Below are positions 1 to 6,466 of a stretch of DNA of 8,634 bases, piece after piece. The notes beneath the pieces are model-generated. The model saw nothing but the letters and a program-made list of their open reading frames with translations, was not told the origin of the DNA and ran no database searches. Position numbers and translations under genes: made by a program. Origin of the DNA: an uncultured Pseudomonadota bacterium (GTDB lineage Bacteria; Myxococcota_A; UBA796; UBA9615). Numbering within the stretch: position 1 is the first letter of the stretch; the number at the start of each line of letters is the position of its first letter. The DNA is taken from contig CALCXL010000662.1 in assembly GCA_937907595.1 (NCBI GenBank), positions 1 through 8,634 of the forward strand, written 5' to 3'.

Positions 1-557
1 GCGGCGACGACGATCCCGACGACGAGTTCTCCCGCGGCTTCGCCTTCGACCGCGACTTCGACGCCGGCATGGTGCTCTTCGACCAGGTGCTGGGCTCGGT
101 CAACGCGGCCACCCACGCGCTGCTGACGGACCCGGAGAACGCCGGCCAGCCCCCGCGCGGCGTCGACGGCGCCATCAACGAGGGCCAGGTGCGCTCGGCC
201 TTCTTCCTGCAGCCGGTGCTGGTGGGCAAGCCCTTGCCGTTCCTGGAGCTCAAGGGCGGCGCGCTGTTCGCCTGGGACGCGGTCGAGCACCGCCAGGGCT
301 TCTACTCCTTCCGGGCCGGCGGCTCCGCGCGCAACCACCACGACCGCGCGCCCAGCGACCGCATGCTGGGCACGGAGCTGGATTGGGCCGTGACCATCGG
401 CGGCGACCTGCCCTTCAAGGCGGAGACGGCGCCCAAGCTGAACCTGGCGGCGGTCATCCAGGGCGGCCACCTTTTCGTGGGCGGCGCGCTCGCGGCCACG
501 GACGAGGGCCCGGAGATGATCAACCACGTCCAGATCACGGGCCGCTTCCGCTGGTAG
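1..557 (+). CDS. Probable outer-membrane/periplasmic protein, C-terminal part (5' truncated)
   Basis: The reading frame is open from the first complete codon (base 3) to the TAG at 555-557, so at least 184 residues are present and the true start lies upstream of the window. The visible part begins with an acidic stretch (GDDDPDDEF) and continues with alternating polar and hydrophobic segments such as LPFLELKGGALFAWDAV and LNLAAVIQGGHLFVGGAL, which read like amphipathic beta strands separated by turns. It ends in Phe-Arg-Trp; a terminal aromatic residue is the usual beta-signal of outer-membrane barrel proteins. No catalytic motif is visible. An internal ATG at 69 would give 162 residues, but the frame stays coding-like before it, so it is probably not the start. 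I do not recognise the family. A beta-barrel or porin-like protein is an inference from strand pattern and terminus only. The gene faces the channel gene tail to tail, with 37 bp between the stops. Confidence 0.7.
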   Translation, partial: GDDDPDDEFSRGFAFDRDFDAGMVLFDQVLGSVNAATHALLTDPENAGQPPRGVDGAINEGQVRSAFFLQPVLVGKPLPFLELKGGALFAWDAVEHRQGFYSFRAGGSARNHHDRAPSDRMLGTELDWAVTIGGDLPFKAETAPKLNLAAVIQGGHLFVGGALAATDEGPEMINHVQITGRFRW

Positions 558-559
558 CG

Positions 560-596
560 CCGCGGTCCGCGGATCGCCCTCCGAGCCCCTCGGCTC
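560..596. terminator. Two small hairpins between convergent stops (weak bidirectional terminator candidate)
   Basis: The gap between the two convergent genes holds two short perfect stems. One is CCGCG-GTC-CGCGG at 560-572. The other is GAGCC-CCTC-GGCTC at 583-596, which overlaps the stop codon of the channel gene. Neither is followed by a T-run on either strand, so these are not textbook intrinsic terminators. The position between two converging genes is the main argument. Confidence 0.3.
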
Positions 597-1482
597 AGTC
601 CTCCCGCTTCGCCTGCATCTTCGTCAGCTCGTGCAGCTCCTCCTGGATGGCGGCGAGCTGTTCGGTCAGGGCCGCCATGCGCGTGTACACCGGCGAGACG
701 ACCCCCGCGCTGCCGGCGTTGGAGGCCGCGACCTCCTTGGTGGCCTCGTCCATGCCGGTCATGATCACGCCGATGAAGAGGTTCATGATCACGAAGGTGG
801 CCAGGAGCACGAAGCTGCTGAAGAAGAGGGCGGCCCACCAGCCGTAGGCAGTCGGCGCGGTGCACATGGCCTCGATCCCGCCGTAGCCGTACTGATCGCA
901 GCCGTACATGTTGATGTACATGATGTCCGTCCAGTCCTCGAGCGTGGCCACCCGGAACAGCGACAGCATCGCCTTCTGCAGGTTGTGGAAGTGCACGGGG
1001 TCGTTGGCCTGGAACATGAAGGTGCCCAGGACCGCGTACAGGTAGAAGAGCATGCCCATCAGCACGGAGATGTAGAACATCGACGGGATGGAGCGCAGCA
1101 GCGCGGTGACGATGACCTGCAGCTTGGGCAGCGCCTTGACCAGCTTGAGCACCCGCAGCAGCCGCGCCAGGCGGAGCACGGCGACGAAGCCGGCGTTGTT
1201 GAGGGGCAGGAAGCAGACGAAGACGATCAGGAAGTCGAAGACGTTCCAGGGGTCCCGGAAGTAGCGCCAGGGGCGGCTGCCTTCGGCGACCATCTTGATC
1301 AGCACCTCGGCCACGAAGATCCACAGGATCAGCTGGTCGAGCAGATGCAGGATCCCGTGGTGGGACTCCTCGATCTCCGGGTAGGTCTGGATGCCGACGA
1401 CGACGCCGGCCAGCACGATCACGCCGATGATGAAGTTCTGGAACCACGCGGCCTCCGCGATCTTCTTGCAGAGCTGAACCAC
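595..1482 (-). CDS. Voltage-gated cation channel, bacterial six-helix type, calcium-like filter
   Basis: This 295-residue protein is a complete single-repeat (S1-S6) channel of the NaChBac/NavAb superfamily, which assembles as a homotetramer in the inner membrane. S1 is about residues 14-31, S2 48-66 and S3 79-93. S4 carries R104, R107, R110, K113 and K116 at every third position, as in a voltage sensor. S5 is about 133-157. The pore filter is TLEDWTD (180-186; bases 925-945), and S6 (216-242) contains the typical NLFIGVI. Residues 266-290 form a heptad-like helix, matching the C-terminal coiled coil that stabilises these tetramers. Characterised sodium-selective members have TLESW filters; extra acids at the fourth and seventh positions are known from engineered CavAb to favour calcium. 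The start is the GTG at 1482, because a perfect AGGAGG lies five bases upstream; an ATG two bases earlier is out of frame. It is transcribed divergently from the SDR gene. Family assignment is firm; ion selectivity is inferred. Confidence 0.93.
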   Translation of the reverse strand: MVQLCKKIAEAAWFQNFIIGVIVLAGVVVGIQTYPEIEESHHGILHLLDQLILWIFVAEVLIKMVAEGSRPWRYFRDPWNVFDFLIVFVCFLPLNNAGFVAVLRLARLLRVLKLVKALPKLQVIVTALLRSIPSMFYISVLMGMLFYLYAVLGTFMFQANDPVHFHNLQKAMLSLFRVATLEDWTDIMYINMYGCDQYGYGGIEAMCTAPTAYGWWAALFFSSFVLLATFVIMNLFIGVIMTGMDEATKEVAASNAGSAGVVSPVYTRMAALTEQLAAIQEELHELTKMQAKRED

Positions 1483-1487
1483 ATCGA

Positions 1488-1493
1488 CCTCCT
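1488..1493 (-). promoter_or_regulatory. Ribosome-binding site of the channel gene
   Basis: A perfect AGGAGG on the minus strand is followed by five bases and then the in-frame GTG at 1482. It decides the start, since no upstream in-frame codon has a comparable site and the frame upstream runs antisense through the SDR gene. Confidence 0.85.
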
Positions 1494-1495
1494 GA

Positions 1496-1509
1496 GCTCG
1501 AGTACGAGC
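1496..1509. repeat. Short inverted repeat in the divergent intergenic region
   Basis: GCTCG-AGTA-CGAGC is a perfect 5-bp inverted repeat with a 4-base spacer. It lies just upstream of the channel ribosome-binding site, within the 87-bp region (1483-1569) between the channel and SDR genes. It could be an operator half-site pair or an mRNA leader hairpin of the channel transcript. It is short enough to be chance in GC-rich DNA. Confidence 0.3.
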
Positions 1510-1555
1510 GTCGGGGAGGATGCCACAGCAAAAGGGCCCGCGCGGTCGCCTGCGG

Positions 1556-1561
1556 TACGAT
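1556..1561 (+). promoter_or_regulatory. Possible -10 element of the SDR gene
   Basis: TACGAT resembles a sigma-70-type -10 box (TAnnnT) and ends eight bases before the SDR ATG at 1570. There is no good -35 at the right distance and no Shine-Dalgarno sequence before this ATG. If the element is real, transcription would begin at or within a few bases of the ATG, giving a leaderless or nearly leaderless mRNA. Confidence 0.25.
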
Positions 1562-1569
1562 GCCGCGCC

Positions 1570-2439
1570 ATGGAATCCAAGCCCCTTTCGATCTACCGCG
1601 ACGGCCTCTTCGACGGTCGCATGGCCCTCATCACCGGCGGCGGATCGGGCATCGGCAAGGCGATCGCCTTCGAGCTTGGTCGCCTGGGCTGCTCCGTCGT
1701 GCTCGCCGCCCGCAAGGCCGAGCGCCTGGAGTCGGCCGTCACCGAGCTGAGCGCCGCCGGCATCACCGCGCGCTCCATCGTCTGCAACATCCGGGACGAG
1801 GAGCAGGTGGCCGCGGCTGTCGCCTTCACGCTGGAGGCCTTCGGGCGGCTGGACTTCCTGGTCAACAACGCCGGCGGGCAGTTCCCCAGCCCCGCCGCCC
1901 ACATCCGCACCAAGGGCTGGAACGCGGTCCTGGAGACCAACCTCACCGGGACGTTCTTCCTGTGTCGGGAGGCCCACAACGCGTGGATGGGCGAGCACGG
2001 CGGGGCCATCGTCAACATCATCGCGGACATGCACCGCGGCTTCCCCGGCATGGCGCACACCGGCGCCGCGCGCGCGGGCGTGGACAACCTGACCAAGTCC
2101 CTGGCCGTCGAGTGGGCGCACTGCGGCATCCGCGTCAACGCCGTGGCCCCCGGCATCATCTTCGGCTCGGGCTACGACAACTACGCCCCCCACTTCCAGC
2201 AGGTCTTCCTGGCGATGGCGGACAACATCCCCGCCCGCCGCCTGGGCACCGAGGAGGAGGTGGCCTGCGCGGCGGTGTTCCTGCTCACCCCCGGCGCGGC
2301 CTACATCAGCGGCGACACCCTGCGCGTGGACGGCGCCGGCAGCCTGTGGCGGACCCACTGGGAGGTCCCTCCCCACGACGCCTTCCCCCGCTACGGCGGC
2401 CAGCCCCTGCCGGGGGAGTCCGGGGGGTCCGGGGAATGA
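1570..2439 (+). CDS. SDR oxidoreductase resembling trans-2-enoyl-CoA reductase (PECR-like)
   Basis: This 289-residue cytoplasmic NADPH-type short-chain dehydrogenase/reductase has the cofactor motif TGGGSGIG at 22-29, the R48-K49 pair after beta-2 that usually marks NADPH use, NNAG at 99-102 and the active-site Asn region LETNLTG at 121-127. From memory of human PECR, several blocks match closely: NNAGGQFPSPA, WNAVLETNLTGTF, GAARAGV, NLTKSLAVEWA and the C-terminal SLWRTHWEVPPHD. PECR reduces 2-enoyl-CoA to acyl-CoA in fatty acid elongation. The classical Tyr-x-x-x-Lys is replaced by T164-G-A-A-R168, and the usual catalytic Ser after NI is also absent; the PECR branch shares this pattern. The ATG at 1570 is preferred over the ATG at 1621 because homology begins before the latter. 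The stop overlaps the start of the FadL-like gene, so the two products are probably made together. The exact acyl substrate is unknown. Confidence 0.88.
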   Translation: MESKPLSIYRDGLFDGRMALITGGGSGIGKAIAFELGRLGCSVVLAARKAERLESAVTELSAAGITARSIVCNIRDEEQVAAAVAFTLEAFGRLDFLVNNAGGQFPSPAAHIRTKGWNAVLETNLTGTFFLCREAHNAWMGEHGGAIVNIIADMHRGFPGMAHTGAARAGVDNLTKSLAVEWAHCGIRVNAVAPGIIFGSGYDNYAPHFQQVFLAMADNIPARRLGTEEEVACAAVFLLTPGAAYISGDTLRVDGAGSLWRTHWEVPPHDAFPRYGGQPLPGESGGSGE

Positions 2440-3959
2440 GCCAGCGCGCCCTCGGCCTCCTGGGCTTGGCCCTGCTGTTGCCGGCCCCCGCCATCGCCTC
2501 CGAGTCGGACATGTTCGGCCCCTCGCTGCCGCGGGTGGGCATGGCGGGCGCGGGCGCGGCCCTGGCGGATCACGGCGGGCCCACGGTGCTGGCCCCGGCC
2601 GCCCTGGGCCTGGCGGAGCAGGACATGGTGCGCATGCACTACCTGGGCGGGCAGCTGATGCTGGACGACGTGGTGGGGGTCACCCGCCTGGACGGCAAGG
2701 ACGAGGCGATGCCGCTGGAGCCCATCCAGCCCAGCGGCGTGACGGTGGATCTGGTCAAGACGATCACGCCCTTCTTCCGGGTCGCGGCCTGGGTCAACGT
2801 CTCGCTGCCCTACCTCTACTTTCACGACAGCAAGGATCCCTGGGTGCCCTACGCCGGGCGCTGGCAGAGCCGCTACGCCCGCAGCATGGGCGGGCTCGGC
2901 GCGTCGATCCGCGTGCCCCTGCGCGGCATCCCGGCGGCGGGCGCGCCGAAGGAGGCCTGGGACGACGCGCTGCAGGGCGGCCTGTGGGTGGGCGCGTCGT
3001 TCACGCTGCGGCCCCGGGGGGTCATCGACATCGACCTGGATCTGGTCGGTCGGACGGACGAGAACGACGAGACCCGCATCGACACCGTGCTGCGCGACGT
3101 CGACCTCATCGCCGAGCCGGTGTTCCGCCCGGTCTTCTCCCTGCTCTTCGACTTCGGGACCCTGTACGCCCCGCTGGAGGGCCTGCGGTTCGGGGCGTCG
3201 TACCAGGTGGAGAGCACCACGGAGATCAACCCCATCGGCCTGGACGTGGAGGTGCGCGGCCTGGGCGAGCTGAACGCGCTGTTCAGCCTGGTCGAGCGGA
3301 TCCAGGCGCAGGTCTGGCTGGGGCTGTTCGACTTCTACGACCCCCACCAGCTCAAGCTGTCCCTGGCCTGGGAGCACGAGCGCTTCGCCCTCGCGGTCGA
3401 CGCCCAGTGGAACCAGTGGTCGGCCCTGGCCCCCAGCTTCGGGCGGGTGGTGCGCGGGCGCGACGGCCAGGAGGGCCGCTTGGACCTGGTGCTGGACACG
3501 CCCTCGGGGGAGAACGTGCTGTCCTACCCGGTGGCGGGAGGGCGGACCGTCGACTCGTCGGCCTTCCACGATACCTGGGACATCAGCGTGGGCGGCGAGG
3601 TCCGCCTGCCGCCCAGGCCCCTCCCCAAGGGCGATCGCCCCATGACGGCGGCGATCCGCGCGGGGTACCGCTTCCAGCCGGCCTTCATGGAGCCCGTCGA
3701 CGGCCCCACGGCGCTGCTGGAGAGCGACACCCACTCCTGGGGGCTGGGCGCCAGCCTGGAGCTGCCCGGGCCCCAGGGCTTCTCGCCCCTGATCTTCGAC
3801 GGCGCCCTGCAGGTGCTGCGCATGGAGGGCATGGATCTGCCCAAGACGGGGCAGGGGATGCGCGACGTCATCGAGCCCCCGGTCGCCTACAGCTCCGACG
3901 CCTCCTGGTCCGGCGGCTGGGGGGTGGTGGGCGGCGGCTCCCTGGGCGTCGCGTTCTGA
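2436..3959 (+). CDS. FadL/OMPP1-like outer-membrane transport protein
   Basis: This 507-residue protein begins with a Sec signal peptide (hydrophobic LGLLGLALLLPA, likely cleavage after A21 in AIA-SES). The mature N-terminus has PRVGMAGAGAALAD (32-45) followed by a PTVLAPAALGLAE segment. This matches the FadL/TodX family pattern in which a small-residue-rich motif precedes an 'NPA' hatch segment; here the Asn is replaced by Ala (APAAL). The rest shows alternating strand-like segments rich in Trp, Tyr and Phe, and the protein ends in Phe (LGVAF), the typical outer-membrane assembly signal. FadL proteins pass long-chain fatty acids or other hydrophobic molecules across the outer membrane. The ATG overlaps the SDR stop as ATGA, and a run of G at 2422-2427 can serve as a ribosome-binding site. 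The pairing with an enoyl-CoA reductase supports a lipid role. A general beta-barrel of unknown cargo is the alternative. Confidence 0.75.
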   Translation: MSQRALGLLGLALLLPAPAIASESDMFGPSLPRVGMAGAGAALADHGGPTVLAPAALGLAEQDMVRMHYLGGQLMLDDVVGVTRLDGKDEAMPLEPIQPSGVTVDLVKTITPFFRVAAWVNVSLPYLYFHDSKDPWVPYAGRWQSRYARSMGGLGASIRVPLRGIPAAGAPKEAWDDALQGGLWVGASFTLRPRGVIDIDLDLVGRTDENDETRIDTVLRDVDLIAEPVFRPVFSLLFDFGTLYAPLEGLRFGASYQVESTTEINPIGLDVEVRGLGELNALFSLVERIQAQVWLGLFDFYDPHQLKLSLAWEHERFALAVDAQWNQWSALAPSFGRVVRGRDGQEGRLDLVLDTPSGENVLSYPVAGGRTVDSSAFHDTWDISVGGEVRLPPRPLPKGDRPMTAAIRAGYRFQPAFMEPVDGPTALLESDTHSWGLGASLELPGPQGFSPLIFDGALQVLRMEGMDLPKTGQGMRDVIEPPVAYSSDASWSGGWGVVGGGSLGVAF

Positions 3960-4043
3960 GCCCGCGCGTTCGGTCTGGCCGCCCGGTCGGGCCCGCGCCG
4001 CGAGCTCCCCGGAGCCGATCCACGCCCTGCTACGCTCCGCTCC

Positions 4044-4048
4044 GGAGG
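4044..4048 (+). promoter_or_regulatory. Ribosome-binding site of the hydrolase gene
   Basis: GGAGG is followed by the five bases TCCTG and then the ATG at 4054. The 94-bp gap before this ATG otherwise holds only weak GC-rich inverted repeats (for example GCCC-GGTC-GGGC at 3981-3992) and a possible -10-like TACGCT at 4031-4036, so the hydrolase may also be transcribed separately. Confidence 0.7.
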
Positions 4049-4053
4049 TCCTG

Positions 4054-4773
4054 ATGCGCTCCCTGCTCCTGCTCCTGCTCCTGTCGGCCCCGGCCCCGGC
4101 CCTCGCCGCGCCGCCCTGCCAGGTCGTCTCCATGCCGACTTCGGACGGGTTGACCCTGCAGGCCGACCACTGCCCCGCGGGCGTCGACGGCGCCCCGGTC
4201 GTCGTGCTGCTGCACATGATCCCGCCCCACCACGACCGCTCCAACTACCCGCCGGCCTTCCGCCAGGCGCTGCAGGAGGCCGGCTTCTCGGTGCTCAACC
4301 TGGATCGCCGGGGCGCCGGCGGCTCCCAGGGCGTGGCGAAGGAGGCCTACACCGGCCCGAAGGGCAAGCTGGACGTGGCCGCCGCCCGCGCCTTCCTGGC
4401 CACCGCCGAGCCCACCGCCGACCTGGGCCGCTGGGCCTGCGTGGGGGCCAGCAACGGAACGACGTCCTGCCTGGACTACAGCCTCTGGGCCGCCGCCGAG
4501 GAGCCCGCGTCCGTGCCCCGCGCCCTCGTCTTCCTCACCGGCGGCACCTACACGGAGACCAACGCGGCCCTCGAGGGCTCCGCGGTCAGCAAGCTGCCGG
4601 TCCTCTTCGCCTTCAACGAGGGCGAGAAGGCCTGGTCCGAGTCCCACCGCGCCGGCGGTCCCGCCTGGGAGCATCGCTCCTGGGCCCCCGGCGGCCACGG
4701 CACCAAGGCGTTCGGGCCCAACCCCGAGGCCATGAAGGACGTCGTCGACTTCCTGACCCGTTCGGTGCGCTGA
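4054..4773 (+). CDS. Exported alpha/beta hydrolase (dienelactone hydrolase/esterase-like)
   Basis: This 239-residue protein has a clear Sec signal peptide: Arg2, a run of seven leucines, then ALAA with cleavage around residue 18 or 19. The mature part has the alpha/beta-hydrolase order. A beta-strand VVVLLHM (49-55) leads into the oxyanion loop, followed by SVLNLDRRGAGGS (79-91). The nucleophile elbow is G131-A-S133-N-G135, and the catalytic His is probably H215 in GGHGT. The acid is less clear: the usual Asp position after strand 7 reads FAFNEGEKAW, so E189 or E191 would have to serve. C22 and C40 could form a disulfide outside the cytoplasm. The likely role is periplasmic or secreted ester or acyl hydrolysis, but the substrate cannot be named. 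It follows the FadL-like gene by 94 bp and lies four bases before the next gene. It is shorter than many lipases and lacks a visible lid insertion. Confidence 0.8.
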   Translation: MRSLLLLLLLSAPAPALAAPPCQVVSMPTSDGLTLQADHCPAGVDGAPVVVLLHMIPPHHDRSNYPPAFRQALQEAGFSVLNLDRRGAGGSQGVAKEAYTGPKGKLDVAAARAFLATAEPTADLGRWACVGASNGTTSCLDYSLWAAAEEPASVPRALVFLTGGTYTETNAALEGSAVSKLPVLFAFNEGEKAWSESHRAGGPAWEHRSWAPGGHGTKAFGPNPEAMKDVVDFLTRSVR

Positions 4774-4777
4774 CCTC

Positions 4778-6445
4778 TTGATCGCGGCCACCGAGCGCGC
4801 CCGCCTCCATTGGGCGGCCCTGGCCTCGACGGCGCTGTTCGCCGGGCTCCTCGCCGCCCAGATCGCCCGGCGCGGCGGCCTGGGCCACGACGAGCTGCAC
4901 AGCCTGCTCCTGGCCCGCCTGCTCCGCGCCGGCGAGGCCCTGCCCTTCCACGTCGGCTCCGTCACGCGCTACGAGGGCGGCTCCTGGCTCATCGCCTGGC
5001 CGGTCTCCTGGGCCCTGGCCCTGGGCGTGCCGCAGGAGCTGGCCCCCCCCATGGCGGCGGCGGGTGTGGCCTGCGTCGGCGTGTTGGGCGGGTCGATCTG
5101 GCTCGGTCGGGCCGCCGGCTGGCGCTCGGCCCTCGCGCTGGGTCCCCTGGCCGCCCTGGCCGCCCCGGAGCTCGCCTGGTACGCCCAGCGCGCCTGGGGG
5201 AGCCTGGCCGAGGGGCTGGCCCTGTTGCCCTGGCTGGCCCTGGGCCTGGAGCGGTGGCGCCGTCGGCCGACGACGCTGCGATCGGCGGCGCTGGGGATCG
5301 CGCTGGGGCTGGCGGCCGTCGTCTCCTACCTGCACGCGATCACCGCCCTGACCGGCGCGGCCCTGCTCCTGGCCTGGCGTCGCCCCCGGCACCTGGCGAT
5401 CGCGTCGGCGACGGCGGCCGGCGCCTTCGGGGTCTGGTTGGCGCTCGCCGTGCCCTTCTGGGAGGAGGCGCTGTTCGTGCGCGGCGGCCGCGGCCTGCAC
5501 CAGCTGCTGCCCCACTTGCTGCTCCCCCGCCTGGATCGGGTGGTGTCGGTGCTGCCCTCCGCCCTGGCGGGCCCGGGGCGGCAGGGGCTGCTCACCACGA
5601 CCGCCGGGCTGGGTCTGGGCGCGCTCTTCGCCGCGGCCCTGGTGAGGGCCTGGAGGCAGGGCGGCTCCCTGCGCTGGCTGCCGGCCTTCGCCCTCGTCTC
5701 CTTGGCGGCGCTCTCTGCGGGCACGACCCTGGCGCCACCCGACGAGGCCCACCGCTACACCCTGCCCCTGCTCGCGGTCGCGGTCGCCGCCCTGGCCGCC
5801 TGGCCTCGGGCGCGGCTGCTCGGCGCCTTCCTGGCCCTGCCGCTCTGGCTTCCGCCCCCGGAGGCCCCCGGGCAGCCCCCTCACGCGGTGCACGCCCAGC
5901 TGGGGGCCAACGCTCAGCAGCGGGTGGACGCCGACCCCCACCGCAAGATCAAGGCGCTGTGGCGGGTCACCGAGCCCTGGGCTCGCCCCTGGCTGGTCAC
6001 CGGCTACGGCCTGGATCAGGGGCGTCGGCACCGCGGGGTGGTCCGGGGGATGAACGAACGGCTGCAGGAGCTGGGCGGCGATCGCGCTGCCCTGGCTGGC
6101 AACCCCCACTTCGCCCACCTGGATCCCGCGTCCTGGGTGGTATGGACCCGCCCGCTGCCGAACGCCGAGGAGCGCGAGGCCTACCTCTTCGGCTTCGGAC
6201 GGGGCCTGGGCGAGGACGGCCGCGACCCGGAGGACGAGGCGTTGTTCGCGGTGCTCCGCCCCGACGAGCTCGAGGCGCTGCTCGGGGGCTACGGCGCGGG
6301 GTTGGTGCGGTCGGGGGCGGGGGAGCTGGCCTCCGGCCCGGAGCGGCGCGGAGCCTGCGTGGCGGGGCAGGACGCCGCCTGCGAGGGGGAGCCGTCGGCG
6401 CGCTGGCGGGGCTGGCTGTCGGTGGAGTTGCCCCGGGGGCGGTGA
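4778..6445 (+). CDS. Polytopic membrane protein, possible GT-C-type glycosyltransferase
   Basis: This 555-residue protein has about ten hydrophobic helices within its first 360 residues (for example 11-30, 84-105, 165-200, 205-226, 275-295) and a soluble, charged C-terminal region of nearly 200 residues. After helix 1 comes G36-H-D38-E39-L, and before helix 2 R64-Y-E-G-G-S-W. Membrane glycosyltransferases of the GT-C fold (ArnT/PMT relatives) carry an acidic Asp-Glu pair in the first outer loop, so this is a plausible but unproven assignment. A family-specific transporter or an uncharacterised membrane protein are alternatives. The start is an inferred TTG at 4778, four bases after the hydrolase stop. 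The frame upstream is open only to a TGA at 4754 and contains no ATG or GTG, and the first in-frame ATG (5051) would remove helix 1 and the Asp-Glu pair. No Shine-Dalgarno is visible, so coupling to the hydrolase is likely. Confidence 0.7.
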   Translation: MIAATERARLHWAALASTALFAGLLAAQIARRGGLGHDELHSLLLARLLRAGEALPFHVGSVTRYEGGSWLIAWPVSWALALGVPQELAPPMAAAGVACVGVLGGSIWLGRAAGWRSALALGPLAALAAPELAWYAQRAWGSLAEGLALLPWLALGLERWRRRPTTLRSAALGIALGLAAVVSYLHAITALTGAALLLAWRRPRHLAIASATAAGAFGVWLALAVPFWEEALFVRGGRGLHQLLPHLLLPRLDRVVSVLPSALAGPGRQGLLTTTAGLGLGALFAAALVRAWRQGGSLRWLPAFALVSLAALSAGTTLAPPDEAHRYTLPLLAVAVAALAAWPRARLLGAFLALPLWLPPPEAPGQPPHAVHAQLGANAQQRVDADPHRKIKALWRVTEPWARPWLVTGYGLDQGRRHRGVVRGMNERLQELGGDRAALAGNPHFAHLDPASWVVWTRPLPNAEEREAYLFGFGRGLGEDGRDPEDEALFAVLRPDELEALLGGYGAGLVRSGAGELASGPERRGACVAGQDAACEGEPSARWRGWLSVELPRGR

Positions 6446-6466
6446 CGACCCTCCCCGCCGGGTCGT
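6445..6466. terminator. Hairpin between convergent genes, candidate terminator
   Basis: ACGACCC and GGGTCGT form a perfect 7-bp stem around an 8-base loop (TCCCCGCC), beginning in the stop codon of the membrane protein. The gap 6446-6524 lies between two convergent genes. No T-run follows on either strand, so it is at best an imperfect intrinsic terminator. A 10-bp palindrome GTCCCGGGAC follows at 6482-6491. Confidence 0.45.

Noticed and set aside
631..1569. Upstream extension of the SDR frame through the channel gene
   Set aside because: The translated part is His/Asp/Glu-rich shadow sequence antisense to the channel, and SDR homology starts just after 1570.
1483..2376. Upstream extension of the channel frame on the minus strand, giving a protein of nearly 600 residues
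   Set aside because: It runs antisense through the well-supported SDR gene, has low-complexity composition typical of GC-rich shadow frames, and the channel has its own perfect ribosome-binding site and GTG.
4054..4110. Lipoprotein signal on the alpha/beta hydrolase because of Cys22
   Set aside because: The residues before Cys22 are A-P-P, which do not fit a lipobox; an ordinary Sec signal with cleavage after ALA or ALAA fits better.
2391..4244. 617-residue minus-strand open frame antisense to the FadL-like gene
   Set aside because: Long open frames opposite GC-rich genes are expected; the translation is Arg/Gln/Gly/Ala-rich with no recognisable domain.
4613..6118. 501-residue minus-strand open frame antisense to the membrane protein
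   Set aside because: Its composition is low-complexity Gln/Gly/Arg without motifs, while the plus-strand frame shows clear membrane helices.
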